From Syntrophotalea acetylenivorans (GTDB lineage: Bacteria > Desulfobacterota > Desulfuromonadia > Desulfuromonadales > Syntrophotaleaceae), in assembly GCF_001887775.1 (NCBI RefSeq), contig NZ_CP015519.1, forward strand, positions 1,426,001 through 1,490,000: DNA of 64,000 nt, given 5' to 3'. The notes beneath the pieces were generated by a model, which saw nothing but the letters and a program-made list of their open reading frames with translations, searched no databases and was not told where the DNA came from. Positions 36,049-46,238 of this stretch are shown piece after piece (positions within the stretch are counted from its first letter, which is position 1; each line of letters opens with the position of its first letter). The position numbers were made by a program, and so were the translations under genes.

Positions 36049-37526
36049 AAGAACCATGCACCATCATCATCTTCGGCGCTACCGGCGACCTGTCCCGGAA
36101 CAAATTGCTGCCGGCCCTCTACCACCTGGAAGCTGCCGGCCGCCTGCCCGAAGGAACCCGTATCGTGGCATCCGGCCGTCGTCCCTGGCAACCGCAACAA
36201 TGGCAACAGGAAGCGCGTCAGGCGATTGTCGATAAAGCCCGAGGAGGCATTGACGAAGCAACCTTCTCCCGCTTTATCGAACGCAGTGAATATTATCGAG
36301 GCGACCTTGACCAAGGGGACCTCTACCAGGAGCTGGCAGAGCTGATGACCAACCGCCAGCGCTTTTCTGCCAATATCATCTTTTATATGGCTGTCAGTCC
36401 AAGCGCTTATGGCCCGATTGTCGAGCATCTGAGCAACGTCGGGCTGTTACAGGAAGAAGAAGGCTGGCGACGGATCGTTCTCGAAAAACCCTTTGGCTAT
36501 GACCTGAAAAACGCCACTGAATTACAAAGCCAACTAAGCCGGTTCCTGGAAGAGAAACAGGTCTATCGCATCGATCACTATCTCGGTAAAGGAACGGTAC
36601 AGAACATCCTGGTATTCCGCTTCGGCAACGTACTCATGGAGCCGCTGTGGAACCGCAATTACATCGACCATGTGCAAATCACCCATGCGGAACCGCAGGG
36701 CGTCGGCAGCCGGGCCGGCTTTTACGACAACGCCGGGGCAGTGCGCGACATGATTCAGAGCCACCTGTTGCAGCTGTTAACCTTCGTTGCCATGGAAGCT
36801 CCCATCTCCATGGATGCCGAAGCCCTGCACGATGAGAAGCTCAAGGTGCTGCGCTCCATTCGCCCCCTGGCTACCGAAAATCTTGATCGTTGTGCGGTCC
36901 GTGCGCGCTATAGCAGCGGCACGGTTGCCGGTCAGCCGGTCCAGGCTTATCTGCAAGAGCCCGGTGTTTCTCCGGACAGCCGTACCGAAACCTATGCCGC
37001 CCTTAAGCTCTTTATCGACAACTGGCGCTGGTCCGGGGTCCCCTTTTACTTGCGTACCGGTAAACGGCTCGCCGAGAAACAATCGATGGTGTCCATCTGC
37101 TTCAAACACCCTCCGCAACAGTTTTTCCGCGCCAGCCACATACGATGCGAAGCATCGAATTGGCTGTTAATGGGCATCCAGCCCGACGAATGCCTGCGTG
37201 TGGAAATGACCGTCAAGGCACCAGGGCTTGAGATGGCCACCCGCCGTACCGGCCTGGATGCCAGTTACCGCCGCACGGATGAAGTGGCTAACGATGCTTA
37301 CGAAGAACTGCTGCTCGACATCATGAAGGGGGATCGCTCGCTCTTTTTAAGCTATCGAGAGGTACAGAGCGCCTGGCAGGTTGTCGACCCGCTCTTGCAA
37401 GGCTGGGCGGCGCAAAAGGACGAAATTCCCGAGTATGCCGCCGGCAGTTGGGGCCCGGTAGAAGCCGACCGGCTGTTCGACGAGAAGTGCCGCTTCTGGC
37501 GCAATTCCCTTGAGCTATTGCCCTGA
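36045..37526 (+). CDS. zwf: glucose-6-phosphate 1-dehydrogenase
   Basis: This is the first enzyme of the oxidative pentose phosphate pathway, 493 residues. The N-terminal Rossmann motif is [19 protein letters not shown]. The substrate-site motif reads [13 protein letters not shown]: the catalytic His-Tyr-Leu-Gly-Lys run is kept, but the glutamate that normally follows the lysine (GKE) is glycine here. Other signatures ([23 protein letters not shown]-like [23 protein letters not shown]) are normal. The ATG overlaps the gnd stop. Activity is likely since the key His and Lys remain; the Glu-to-Gly change may be a lineage trait. Confidence 0.96.
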   Translation: MKEPCTIIIFGATGDLSRNKLLPALYHLEAAGRLPEGTRIVASGRRPWQPQQWQQEARQAIVDKARGGIDEATFSRFIERSEYYRGDLDQGDLYQELAELMTNRQRFSANIIFYMAVSPSAYGPIVEHLSNVGLLQEEEGWRRIVLEKPFGYDLKNATELQSQLSRFLEEKQVYRIDHYLGKGTVQNILVFRFGNVLMEPLWNRNYIDHVQITHAEPQGVGSRAGFYDNAGAVRDMIQSHLLQLLTFVAMEAPISMDAEALHDEKLKVLRSIRPLATENLDRCAVRARYSSGTVAGQPVQAYLQEPGVSPDSRTETYAALKLFIDNWRWSGVPFYLRTGKRLAEKQSMVSICFKHPPQQFFRASHIRCEASNWLLMGIQPDECLRVEMTVKAPGLEMATRRTGLDASYRRTDEVANDAYEELLLDIMKGDRSLFLSYREVQSAWQVVDPLLQGWAAQKDEIPEYAAGSWGPVEADRLFDEKCRFWRNSLELLP

Positions 37527-37554
37527 ACCACCAGTGTCCTGTTTGGTTAGTCGT

Positions 37555-37673
37555 GTCAAGTAATTCTGAGAAATTTTGGTTGTTGTCAAGGCGCGCCGAC
37601 GCAGGCCTAGCCCGGGCTAAACCGAGGAGGTGCAACGCAGACAGCGGCCAAAAGGACCAGAATTAGAAGACAG
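37555..37673. repeat. palindromic intergenic element between zwf and pgl (copy C)
   Basis: The element has imperfect terminal inverted repeats (TAATTCTG..TTTTGG and CCAAAAGGACCAGAATTA). The interior contains CAAGGCGCGC, a perfect AGCCCGGGCT palindrome and GCAACGCAG. CAAGGCGCGC and GCAACGCAG also occur, in the same order, inside the element at 59044-59171, so these are related modular repeats with different ends. Confidence 0.7.
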
Positions 37674-37706
37674 GATTAACCGCACAGGGCACTAGGAGGA
37701 TAAGGG

Positions 37707-38396
37707 ATGAAAACTGTTCACTGGGAACTGGCAAAGGATGAGGAGGAGGTGGCTGCCCGGGCCTGCCGACAGGTTCTGCTGGCCGCCAATCAGGCCATTG
37801 CGGCACGCGGCCGATTTCGCATTGTCCTGGCCGGTGGCCGGACTCCCGAACAAACCTACAGATTGCTCAGCGAGATCGACACCGACTGGCACCGCTGGCA
37901 GATCTACTTTGGAGACGAACGTTGCCTGCCCGTAGACGACCCGCAACGCAACAGCTTAATGGCAAGCCGGGTTTGGCTCAACCGCGTGGCCATCTTGCCG
38001 GCCAACATTCATGCGATACCCGCCGAACTTGGCCCCCTAAAAGCTGCCCAATCCTACGAGCCACTGGTGCGTGAGGCCCTTCCCTTCGACCTGGTACTGC
38101 TCGGTCTTGGCGGCGACGGGCACACCGCCAGCCTCTTTCCTGACATGCCGGTCCAAAAGAAGACCCTGGTACAGCCGGTGTTCCATGCCCCCAAAGCACC
38201 CTCGGAACGGGTTACCCTGAGTGCCGCCGCCCTGAGTCAAAGCCAAGATATTCTCGTATTGGTTAGCGGCGAGGAAAAAAGGCAGGCCCTCGCCGCCTGG
38301 CAAAGAGGCGAGAGTTTGCCCATCAGCACTCTGCAACCCCTGGGTGATATAACCGCTATCTACGACCGCGAAGCCAACCCGGGATCACCGGCCTGA
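37707..38396 (+). CDS. pgl: 6-phosphogluconolactonase
   Basis: This enzyme hydrolyses 6-phosphogluconolactone, the step between Zwf and Gnd. It has 229 residues of the Pgl/NagB-like fold, with FRIVLAGGRTPEQTYRLL, IYFGDERCLPVDDPQRNS and the signature LGLGGDGHTASLFPD. AGGAGG precedes the ATG. A palindromic element of about 120 bp separates it from zwf but the order gnd-zwf-pgl is kept. The 3' end overlaps the convergent PHP gene by 37 nt. Confidence 0.95.
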   Translation: MKTVHWELAKDEEEVAARACRQVLLAANQAIAARGRFRIVLAGGRTPEQTYRLLSEIDTDWHRWQIYFGDERCLPVDDPQRNSLMASRVWLNRVAILPANIHAIPAELGPLKAAQSYEPLVREALPFDLVLLGLGGDGHTASLFPDMPVQKKTLVQPVFHAPKAPSERVTLSAAALSQSQDILVLVSGEEKRQALAAWQRGESLPISTLQPLGDITAIYDREANPGSPA

Positions 38397-39250
38397 CGTT
38401 GGGTGGCAGCGGACCGCAAGTCCTCCACGCACCGATAAGGCACCCGTAAGTTGCCCCGCAAACCACCAATTACCAGCTCCTCCTCATGTCCACCATGAAA
38501 ATCGGAGCCACCTGTTATCAGCAACCTACGGCGATTAGCCTCACTTAAAAGCCAGTCGATATCGTCGTTACTGGCTTGATTACTGTAAACCTCGATACCT
38601 TCCAGACCACAATCCACAAAATCATCAAACAGTTGCGCCAGCACCTTCCGATCCCGGCTGATATAAGCGGGGTGGGCCAAGGAGGTTACGCCGCCAGCTC
38701 GTTGAATAAGGGCTATCGCCTCCTCGATAGGGAAAAACCGTTTCGCCACATTGCAAGGCACCAGATAACGATCAAAGGCCTCGTCTTTAGACCGGACATG
38801 ACCTTGGGCCATGAGTTCCAAGGCAATATGAGGACGGCCCAGTGTGCCTCCGGCTCGCTGGCGAATAGCCGCGAAGTCCAAAGGAGCGCGCCCTTCGGCT
38901 GTCAGACGCTGATTAATTCGTGTCACGATCTGCTCGTTACGGCCATTGCGAAAATCACGGAATTCCGCCAGGGCAGCACACAGCTCCGGATGGTGCGGAT
39001 CGAAACAGTAGCCGAGCAAATGAATATCTTGAAAACTCTGCCAGACCACCGACAACTCTACCGCAGGCAAAACCTCCACAGCGCAACTATGACCTGCAGC
39101 CATCGCCTCGTCGATGCCATCGACATTATCGTGGTCGGCAATGGCGACTGCCAAAAGTCCGGCAGCGGCTGCTTTACGGACCACCTCCCCCGGAGGCAAG
39201 GCCCCGTCGGAACAGTTGCTGTGCAGATGCAAGTCGATCCAGCGTGACAT
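38360..39250 (-). CDS. PHP-domain phosphoesterase (RNase AM/YciV-like)
   Basis: This 296-residue PHP-superfamily metal-dependent phosphoesterase has DLHLHSNCSDG (motif 1), IADHDNVDGI (motif 2), the glutamate in LPAVELSV, GRPHIALELM, TSLAHPA and GSDFHGG, giving a complete trinuclear metal site. Relatives hydrolyse 3',5'-nucleoside bisphosphates or trim RNA 5' ends. The frame opens at 39358, but the ATG at 39250 has GGAGAG at correct spacing and starts the PHP domain directly. It is convergent with pgl. Confidence 0.9.
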   Translation of the reverse strand: MSRWIDLHLHSNCSDGALPPGEVVRKAAAAGLLAVAIADHDNVDGIDEAMAAGHSCAVEVLPAVELSVVWQSFQDIHLLGYCFDPHHPELCAALAEFRDFRNGRNEQIVTRINQRLTAEGRAPLDFAAIRQRAGGTLGRPHIALELMAQGHVRSKDEAFDRYLVPCNVAKRFFPIEEAIALIQRAGGVTSLAHPAYISRDRKVLAQLFDDFVDCGLEGIEVYSNQASNDDIDWLLSEANRRRLLITGGSDFHGGHEEELVIGGLRGNLRVPYRCVEDLRSAATQRQAGDPGLASRS

Positions 39251-39498
39251 ATTCTCTCCGTTAACAATGAAAATACTGCCTGTCCCTTTGCCTTGTTCGG
39301 GCTGTTTAAAACACCTGAGGGGCATGACAACTATACAGATTTTGACAAAACTTACCACTGGTTGCCATGTTACGATCTTCCGGAGATTCTAACACGGCAC
39401 CCCGCTTCGTGATACCAAAACTGCTGCCGAAGGTCCGCTTGACCGCTACCGTTATTCCATGTAGATTTATTCGCGCCAACACCTGTAAAGGATACCGC

Positions 39499-40455
39499 AT
39501 GAGCCCATTGCTCGACGTCCGCAACCTGATGACTTACTTTTTCACTACCGCCGGTCTGGTCAAGGCAGTGCGAGGTCTCGAATTCAGCATCGACCGGGGC
39601 GAAACCCTGGCGCTGGTCGGTGAATCGGGCTGCGGCAAGTCGGTCACGGCCCTGTCGCTGTTGCGGCTGGTGCAACCCCCGGGGCGGGTCGTCGAGGGAG
39701 AACTACTGTTTCAGGGCGAGGATTTACGCCGCCTGCCACCCAACGAAATGCGTCGGGTCCGGGGCAATAGAATCTCCATGGTCTTTCAGGAGCCGATGAC
39801 CGCCCTCAATCCGGTGTTGACCATCGGTGAACAAATTGCCGAAGTGCTGCGCCTGCACAGAGCGGCCAGCAGGCAGGAAGCTTTAACCGGCGCCGCTGAC
39901 CTGCTGCAACAGGTCGGTATCGGCGACCCCCATCTTCGCCTTCGGGAATATCCTCACCAACTCTCCGGAGGCATGCGCCAGCGTGTTGTCATCGCTATGG
40001 CCCTGGCCTGCGCCCCTGACCTTCTCATAGCCGACGAACCGACCACAGCTCTGGATGTGACCATTCAGGCCCAGATTCTGGACCTGCTCGAGCAACTGAA
40101 GGAACAACAAAAAATGGCGACTCTGCTGATCACACACGACTTGGGCATCGTGGCTGAGACAGCGGACAAGGTGGCGATCATGAATGCAGGACTGATCATG
40201 GAGTATGCTCCAACGGCCACATTGTTTTCCCGGCCAACTCACCCTTACACCCAAGGGCTTCTGGCTTGTATCCCACGCCTTGGCGACAAACGTCATCGGC
40301 TGCCGATTATCACAAACAGATCACAATCAGGTGAAACACCCGTGGGCCAATCTTTCCTCGACGGTCTCAATCCCCCCTTCGCCCCAGTACGCAACAAGCT
40401 ACCGTCCCTGGTGGAAATAGAACCGAACCACTTCGTACGTTGCTGGAGAGATTAA
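39499..40455 (+). CDS. dppD: oligopeptide/dipeptide ABC ATPase, DppD/OppD type
   Basis: This 318-residue ATPase of the peptide/nickel uptake family has Walker [14 protein letters not shown]-loop [18 protein letters not shown], signature [15 protein letters not shown], Walker [13 protein letters not shown] and the oligo-HPY region [11 protein letters not shown]. The C-terminus lacks the usual cysteine cluster (GC..RCP...C); only the final Cys of HFVRCW remains, where most homologues bind an iron-sulfur cluster. The start ATG at 39499 has AAAGGA upstream; the open frame extends to 39367. The partner ATPase begins directly at its stop. No permease or binding protein is adjacent. Confidence 0.9.
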   Translation: MSPLLDVRNLMTYFFTTAGLVKAVRGLEFSIDRGETLALVGESGCGKSVTALSLLRLVQPPGRVVEGELLFQGEDLRRLPPNEMRRVRGNRISMVFQEPMTALNPVLTIGEQIAEVLRLHRAASRQEALTGAADLLQQVGIGDPHLRLREYPHQLSGGMRQRVVIAMALACAPDLLIADEPTTALDVTIQAQILDLLEQLKEQQKMATLLITHDLGIVAETADKVAIMNAGLIMEYAPTATLFSRPTHPYTQGLLACIPRLGDKRHRLPIITNRSQSGETPVGQSFLDGLNPPFAPVRNKLPSLVEIEPNHFVRCWRD

Positions 40456-41442
40456 ATGGAACCGTTGCTTGAGGTCCGAGGCCTCGCCAAGTCGTTTTTA
40501 ACCTCCCCCGGCCCTCTTGGCGGAAAGCGCCGTGTTCTCAAAGCGGTGGACGGAGTCTCTTTTGCCTTGCGACGCGGTGAAACCCTCGGTCTGGTCGGCG
40601 AATCGGGCTGCGGCAAGTCGACTACCGGCAAAACTCTTCTGCGCCTGCTGGAACCCGACGCAGGGGAAATATTATTTCGCGGTGAAAACATTCTGCAACG
40701 CTCTACCCGCTCCATGCGCAGCCTACGCCGTGAAATGCAGATGATCTTTCAAGACCCTTACGCCTCTCTCAACCCCCGCCACCGCATCGGAGATATTATC
40801 GGTGAGCCGCTACGCATCCACCATCTGGCCAAAGGCCGCGCCCTGCGCCAGGAAATATTGCGGCTGCTGCAGATCGTCGGTCTGAAAGAAGAACACATCG
40901 ACCGTTATCCCCATGAATTTTCCGGCGGCCAGCGCCAGCGAATCGGTATCGCTCGCGCTCTGGCTGTACGCCCCAGCTTGATCGTGGCCGACGAGCCGGT
41001 TTCGGCCCTCGATCTGTCCATCCAGGCACAGGTCGTTAACTTGCTCCAGGACGTACAGGAAGAGTTTGAATTAACCTATCTATTTATCGCTCACGATCTG
41101 TCGGTGGTGGAACATATCAGCGATCGGGTCGCCGTTATGTACTTGGGCCGTATCGTTGAACTGGCTGACGCGACGGACCTTTACCGGGCCCCGCGACATC
41201 CCTATAGCGAAGCGCTTCTTAACGCCGTGCCGACGCCGGACCCGGGGCGCCGCCATGCACGACGCCTGCTGCAAGGAGAGCCGCCCTCGCCTCTTGATCC
41301 ACCCTGCGGTTGTCATTTTCATCCCCGCTGCCCCTATGCCCGTGATCTCTGCCGCCAACAGTCACCCACTCTACTCGACGCAGGCGGCGGTCATCTGGCA
41401 GCCTGTCACTTCAGCTCAGAGGTTGGGCGTTTTCGACATTGA
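40456..41442 (+). CDS. dppF: oligopeptide/dipeptide ABC ATPase, DppF/OppF type
   Basis: This 328-residue second ATPase of a peptide-type importer has [17 protein letters not shown] (Walker A), [18 protein letters not shown] (Q-loop), [15 protein letters not shown] (signature) and [12 protein letters not shown] (Walker B). In contrast to its partner, its C-terminus keeps the cysteine set [15 protein letters not shown]...C expected for an iron-sulfur site. The ATG directly follows the preceding TAA. The permeases (DppB/C) and binding protein (DppA) are not in the window, so they must be encoded elsewhere or the pair serves another transporter. Confidence 0.92.
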   Translation: MEPLLEVRGLAKSFLTSPGPLGGKRRVLKAVDGVSFALRRGETLGLVGESGCGKSTTGKTLLRLLEPDAGEILFRGENILQRSTRSMRSLRREMQMIFQDPYASLNPRHRIGDIIGEPLRIHHLAKGRALRQEILRLLQIVGLKEEHIDRYPHEFSGGQRQRIGIARALAVRPSLIVADEPVSALDLSIQAQVVNLLQDVQEEFELTYLFIAHDLSVVEHISDRVAVMYLGRIVELADATDLYRAPRHPYSEALLNAVPTPDPGRRHARRLLQGEPPSPLDPPCGCHFHPRCPYARDLCRQQSPTLLDAGGGHLAACHFSSEVGRFRH

Positions 41443-41535
41443 CCGGGCGTTTTTGGTCGCCAAACAATTCGACTTTGGGTATCATGAGGCCGTCTTAGTC
41501 CCATTTCATTTCACCCTAAAGCGCCCTGTGGAGCT

Positions 41536-43878
41536 ATGCCTCAAACATCCGGAAAAAAACTTGGGGTCACCACCCTCGAGGATATCAGTGCCCTGATCCT
41601 GCAGTCCCACGACCTGAACGAGACGCTGAACAATATCGTCGCTCTGGTCGCCCGCCGTACTGCAGCTGATGTCTGTTCCATCTATCTTCTCGAAGAGAAT
41701 GAAACGACCTTGCGCCTCTCAGCCACCCGCGGACTGTCTCCGGAATCGGTAGGCCAGGTTACCATGGAACTGGGCGAAGGCCTCACCGGCCTGGTGGTTG
41801 AAGAAGGCCGAATGGTCGCCACAGAAGAGGCTCAGGATCACCCCCGCTACCGTTACTTTCAGGAAACGGGTGAAGAGCAGTTTCATTCTTTTCTCGGCAT
41901 TCCATTGATGGACCGCAAAAAGACCATTGGCGTACTGGTTATTCAGACCCGTGAACCACGGAGTTTTACCGCCGCCGAAACCAGTACCCTGTCGGCCATT
42001 GCCTTTCAAGTCGCCTCCATCGTCATCAATGCCCGGCTGCTCGACTTTATTCATCAAAAAGAGCAGGAAGCTCAGACTTTTGCTCTGGCCTTGGAAAAGA
42101 GCCGTCAGGCCCTGCAACCTGTCACCGAAACCACCCCCTCTGGTCAGGAGGGCCCCTTACGGGGTACGGTCGCCTATCCGGGACTGGCATCGGGAGCAGC
42201 CCATGTCATGGTGGATAGTGGCGGTTTTGCCGATTTTCTCGAAGAGGACCAGGTCGACCCCGAAGAGGAACTGGAGCGTATTGAACAGGCCCTTGAAAAG
42301 ACCCGTATTCAAACAATCTATCTGGAAAAACGGGTAGCAGAAAAACTGTCACCCGACGATGCCTCGATCTTTCATACTCATCTGATGATCTTAGAGGACC
42401 GGGCCTTCCTGCAGCGTATTCAGCAACAGATCGAGGAACGCCATTGTGCCGCCTATGCTCTAAAAAAGGTCGTTGACCACTATATTGGTGCCTTTGAGCG
42501 TATGGATGACCCCTATCTGCGCGAACGGGCCGCTGACATGAAGGATATCGGTCGGCGCCTGGCAGCCAACTTGAGCGGCCGTGAAGATCAGGTTCTGCAC
42601 CTAAAGCATCCCGGCATTCTGATCGCAAAGGAAGTTCTGCCTTCGGACATGGCGGCTCTTGATCACGAGCAGATTCTCGGCATTGTGACCGAATCGGGAG
42701 AAAAAAACTCCCACGCCGTGATCATGGCAAAGGCTCTCGGCATCCCGGCGCTGGTCGGGGTCAAAGGCGTCGTGAAACGAATCGCTCCGCAAGAACCGGT
42801 GATTCTCGACGCCAACTCGGGTTGCCTTTATGCCTCTCCACCAACGGCGATCATTGAGGAATACGACCGCCTGGAAGAGGAAGCAAGGAATGAATCGCAC
42901 CGTCTTGAGGAATTCGCCCGACTTCCCGCCGTCACAAAGGACGGCACACCGGTGGTACTGCGAGCCAACATCGGGCTGGTCAGCGACATGGCCGTCGCCC
43001 AACGCAATGGAGCTGAGGGGGTCGGCCTCTACCGCACCGAGTTCCCTTATATGATTCGCGGCGATTTTCCCACTCGCGAAGAGCAGTACCGTCTGTACGC
43101 CCGAGTGGTCGAAGGCTTTGACGGTCAACCGGTCACCATTCGCACCCTCGATATCGGCGGCGACAAGGGGCTCCCCTATTTCAGTCCTCCCCCGGAAGAA
43201 AACCCTTTTATGGGCTGGCGCTCGGTCAGGGTGTCCCTCGACAACCGGGATATTTTTCGCACCCAGATCGAAGCGATCCTGATGGCCGCCTGCCACGGCC
43301 CGGTCAAGATGTTATTTCCTATGATCAGCGGCCTGGAAGAAATCCGAGCTTGCCACGAAGTCATTGCCGAGGCACGTCAGACTCTGTCCGCCGAAGGGAT
43401 AAAGTTTGTAGAGAAAATTCCTGTCGGGGTGATGATCGAGGTGCCGGCGGCGGTTAAGATGGCGGGGCAACTGGCCAAAGAAGTGGACTTTTTTGCTCTG
43501 GGAACCAACGACCTGATTCAATATATGCTGGCGGCCGACCGTAACAATCCACTGGTCAACAAGTACTACGACCCCTTACATCCGGCCGTTCTGCTCGTTT
43601 TGCAGGAGGTAGCTGAGGTGGCCGCGCAGCAACAAAAAGGCCTTTGCCTGTGCGGAGAAATGGCCACTGACCCAGCTCATATTCTGATGTTGCTCGGCAT
43701 GGGAATCCGGGAATTCTCCATGGCAGCCCCATTCATCCCGCGCATCAAGGCCTTCTTGCGAGACCTGTCCCTGAACACCGCGGAAGCGGCCGCAAAAAAA
43801 GCACTGTCCATGACGGACAGCGCCCAAATACGCCATTATCTGCAACAAGTATTGAACAATAATCTGGGCGGTGCCTAA
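41536..43878 (+). CDS. ptsP: phosphoenolpyruvate-protein phosphotransferase PtsP (GAF domain + enzyme I)
   Basis: This 780-residue nitrogen-type enzyme I takes phosphate from PEP and passes it to NPr in a regulatory phosphotransfer chain. An N-terminal GAF domain (about 15-165) is followed by the HPr-binding/PEP-utiliser N region, the phospho-His domain (GEKNSHAVIMAKALGIPAL, His near 396) and the PEP-binding barrel (LYRTEFPYM, GVMIEVPAAVKMA, CGEMATDP). The ATG has no strong Shine-Dalgarno sequence. npr and ptsN are not in this window. The convergent Cache-GGDEF gene overlaps its stop by 4 nt. Confidence 0.93.
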   Translation: MPQTSGKKLGVTTLEDISALILQSHDLNETLNNIVALVARRTAADVCSIYLLEENETTLRLSATRGLSPESVGQVTMELGEGLTGLVVEEGRMVATEEAQDHPRYRYFQETGEEQFHSFLGIPLMDRKKTIGVLVIQTREPRSFTAAETSTLSAIAFQVASIVINARLLDFIHQKEQEAQTFALALEKSRQALQPVTETTPSGQEGPLRGTVAYPGLASGAAHVMVDSGGFADFLEEDQVDPEEELERIEQALEKTRIQTIYLEKRVAEKLSPDDASIFHTHLMILEDRAFLQRIQQQIEERHCAAYALKKVVDHYIGAFERMDDPYLRERAADMKDIGRRLAANLSGREDQVLHLKHPGILIAKEVLPSDMAALDHEQILGIVTESGEKNSHAVIMAKALGIPALVGVKGVVKRIAPQEPVILDANSGCLYASPPTAIIEEYDRLEEEARNESHRLEEFARLPAVTKDGTPVVLRANIGLVSDMAVAQRNGAEGVGLYRTEFPYMIRGDFPTREEQYRLYARVVEGFDGQPVTIRTLDIGGDKGLPYFSPPPEENPFMGWRSVRVSLDNRDIFRTQIEAILMAACHGPVKMLFPMISGLEEIRACHEVIAEARQTLSAEGIKFVEKIPVGVMIEVPAAVKMAGQLAKEVDFFALGTNDLIQYMLAADRNNPLVNKYYDPLHPAVLLVLQEVAEVAAQQQKGLCLCGEMATDPAHILMLLGMGIREFSMAAPFIPRIKAFLRDLSLNTAEAAAKKALSMTDSAQIRHYLQQVLNNNLGGA

Positions 43879-45944
43879 TATTGGCCAGATTCTTCCTCTT
43901 GCCCTTCAAGCTGGGCCAAGCGTAAATTTTCTTGCGCCTTCCACTCCATCTCCGCGGCAAAGAATTGAAAATTGTTGCGCCCCGACGCCTTGGCTTGATA
44001 CATGGCGACATCGGCATGCTTAAGCAATGTTTCGACATCCTTGCCGTCCCTGGGAAAGAGGGCGACACCAATACTGGCAGAACAATTGATACGCTCTCCT
44101 CCCAATTTCATGGGCTGAGATAATACCTTGAGCAGTTTCCCGGCAATTTCCACTACGTTATTCCCCGGGCCGAGATGAGACAGAATAATGACGAATTCAT
44201 CTCCCCCGAAGCGGGCTACCACATCGCTTTGCCGCAAACAACCTTCAAGACGCCGGGCAACGACTTGCAGCAACTGATCACCCGCCGAATGCCCCAGGGT
44301 ATCGTTAACCATTTTGAACTGATCCAGATCGACAAACAGAACCGCCCCCGGTCGTTTTGAATGGAGACAGGCATTTACCGTGGCAAGGAGGCGCTCCTCA
44401 AACAATACGCGATTGGGCAACCCGGTCAGGGAATCGTAATAGGCCAGCCTTTTGATCTCTTCCGCACTGGCCTTGACTTGCGTGAGATCCTTAAGCAAAT
44501 GAACAACCGAAGGTTCACCATCGGCACCCTCATGAACCAAAGTAGTGGTCTCCTCAAAAATACCAGGCAAACAGGTATCGATAAGTTCAGCCTGTCCTGG
44601 CCGGCCACTGGCGAGGGTCAAGCGCCCGGGGCAATAATCAGGAGGCTGATCGCTGCCGTGAATCAAGCGGTAACAGGGGGTGCCGATAATTTCATCGCCA
44701 GGCAGTTTAAACAACTCGCTGGCAGCTCGGTTAAGTCGCTGGATACGGCACTTTTTATCGACGACAAAAATTGCATCCTGCACCGAATTAAATGTTTGTT
44801 CCCAGTTCCGGGCCGCATCCCGCAGTTCTACCAGGCTTTTACCCAGCCGTTGGTGTTGCTCTCGCAGGGTTTTAGCCAACCCGCCGATCTCACCACCGGC
44901 ATAATTTTGTTCCAAATCCGCTAAGGTTTTATCGACATCGCCCGCAGCAATGGTGGCAGCTTCCGGCGCATCGAAGGTGAGTTGCTCTGCAGCCTTCTGC
45001 AACCGGATAAGGGGAAAAGTCACTCGACGAATGGCCAGGGCACCGATCGCCGCGGCAAAAGCGGCACTGGCCAACAACACCCACAGAACCTTGATTCTAG
45101 CCAACCGCAGTGGAGCAAAAGCCTCGACGGAAGATTGTTGGGCGGCCACCACCCAGTCCAGGCTTTGAATGCGGGCAAAAGCCGCCAGCATGGCCACCCC
45201 CCGTGAGTTGACCGTTTCACCGGATCCTTCCATTCCCTGCAAGGCCTGATCATAGAGATGATTGGCACCGACGGGGACATCCCTTTTGCCGATGCGCTGC
45301 GCCAGAGGATGAAGAATCATCAACCGGGAACTGTCATAAACATAGATATAGCCGGTTTCACCGAAGTGACGTTGCGTAATGCCGCCCAGAGCACGGGGAG
45401 AAGCGAGCTGCACGGAACATCCGAGCAAGCCAAGCAGCTCTTTGTCCTGGCCCCACATAGGAGCCGTAAAGGTCACAACCAGCTGACCTGTGCGGGAAGA
45501 GACATAAGGATGCCCGATAATGGCACGCCGTTCCTGCACAGCCCGTTGATAATATTCTCGAAAGGCAAAGTTTTTGCCATGCAGCTCAGAATGCACGGGA
45601 AAATCGGCCTGCAGGTCCCCTTGGGGGGTGAGAACAAATAGACCATTTTCGAATTTCGGATAGAGTTTTTTTAATTGGCGAAGATAGCTTGCCAGACTGG
45701 CAGGTTCCCTGCCCTGCAATAAATGGCGAGGCAATTGGGCGGCCATTGCTTCGGTATCCTGCAATGTCTCGTCAAGATAACGATCGATGGCTTCAGCATT
45801 GGAGCGGGCAAGGGATTCAGCGCCCTGCAGAACAGATCGACGCAGAGATTGATGAAGAAGGGAGAGGGAGAAAAAGCCACTGGCAACAACACCAAGGACC
45901 ACCACCAGGGCCATAAGCAAAGCTGTTTTGCTGCGAAGATTCAT
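43875..45944 (-). CDS. Cache-HAMP-PAS-GGDEF membrane diguanylate cyclase
   Basis: This membrane sensor of about 689 residues has TM1 (LLMALVVVLGVVASGFF), a periplasmic dCache-like domain (about 40-285), TM2 (about 290-310), a HAMP-like segment, PAS and GGDEF. The PAS domain has CYRLIHGSDQPPDYCP, a reduced form of the local cysteine pattern. The cyclase motif is GGDEF with inhibitory site RQSD, so it should be active. ATG 45944 directly precedes TM1; the frame extends to 46049, and the Shine-Dalgarno sequence is weak for either. It overlaps the convergent ptsP by 4 nt. Cache domains usually sense small organic ligands. Confidence 0.9.
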   Translation of the reverse strand: MNLRSKTALLMALVVVLGVVASGFFSLSLLHQSLRRSVLQGAESLARSNAEAIDRYLDETLQDTEAMAAQLPRHLLQGREPASLASYLRQLKKLYPKFENGLFVLTPQGDLQADFPVHSELHGKNFAFREYYQRAVQERRAIIGHPYVSSRTGQLVVTFTAPMWGQDKELLGLLGCSVQLASPRALGGITQRHFGETGYIYVYDSSRLMILHPLAQRIGKRDVPVGANHLYDQALQGMEGSGETVNSRGVAMLAAFARIQSLDWVVAAQQSSVEAFAPLRLARIKVLWVLLASAAFAAAIGALAIRRVTFPLIRLQKAAEQLTFDAPEAATIAAGDVDKTLADLEQNYAGGEIGGLAKTLREQHQRLGKSLVELRDAARNWEQTFNSVQDAIFVVDKKCRIQRLNRAASELFKLPGDEIIGTPCYRLIHGSDQPPDYCPGRLTLASGRPGQAELIDTCLPGIFEETTTLVHEGADGEPSVVHLLKDLTQVKASAEEIKRLAYYDSLTGLPNRVLFEERLLATVNACLHSKRPGAVLFVDLDQFKMVNDTLGHSAGDQLLQVVARRLEGCLRQSDVVARFGGDEFVIILSHLGPGNNVVEIAGKLLKVLSQPMKLGGERINCSASIGVALFPRDGKDVETLLKHADVAMYQAKASGRNNFQFFAAEMEWKAQENLRLAQLEGQEEESGQY

Positions 45945-46238
45945 GATTACAGGCCCAAATGATGCTGAACTGCTAAAAGGATGTTGGGCTAAACGGGCCT
46001 GATCGAACAATTGTCTGTTCGAACCCTGGTTTCCGAGAATTTCAAACAAAACAGCAAGGCTATTTGGCTAAAATTGTCGGAGACTTGAGCCGGCCAGACG
46101 GATTTGCAGGAGTTTCATGGTAGGTCCAACGATGCCCGGGCCGGTGAAAACGAAGCGAACCGTCTACACCGACCCGGAACAAAAATCCGACCATATTCAA
46201 TTTGCCGTTGAGTACAGCGTTAAGTTAGCCGCAGTCGG

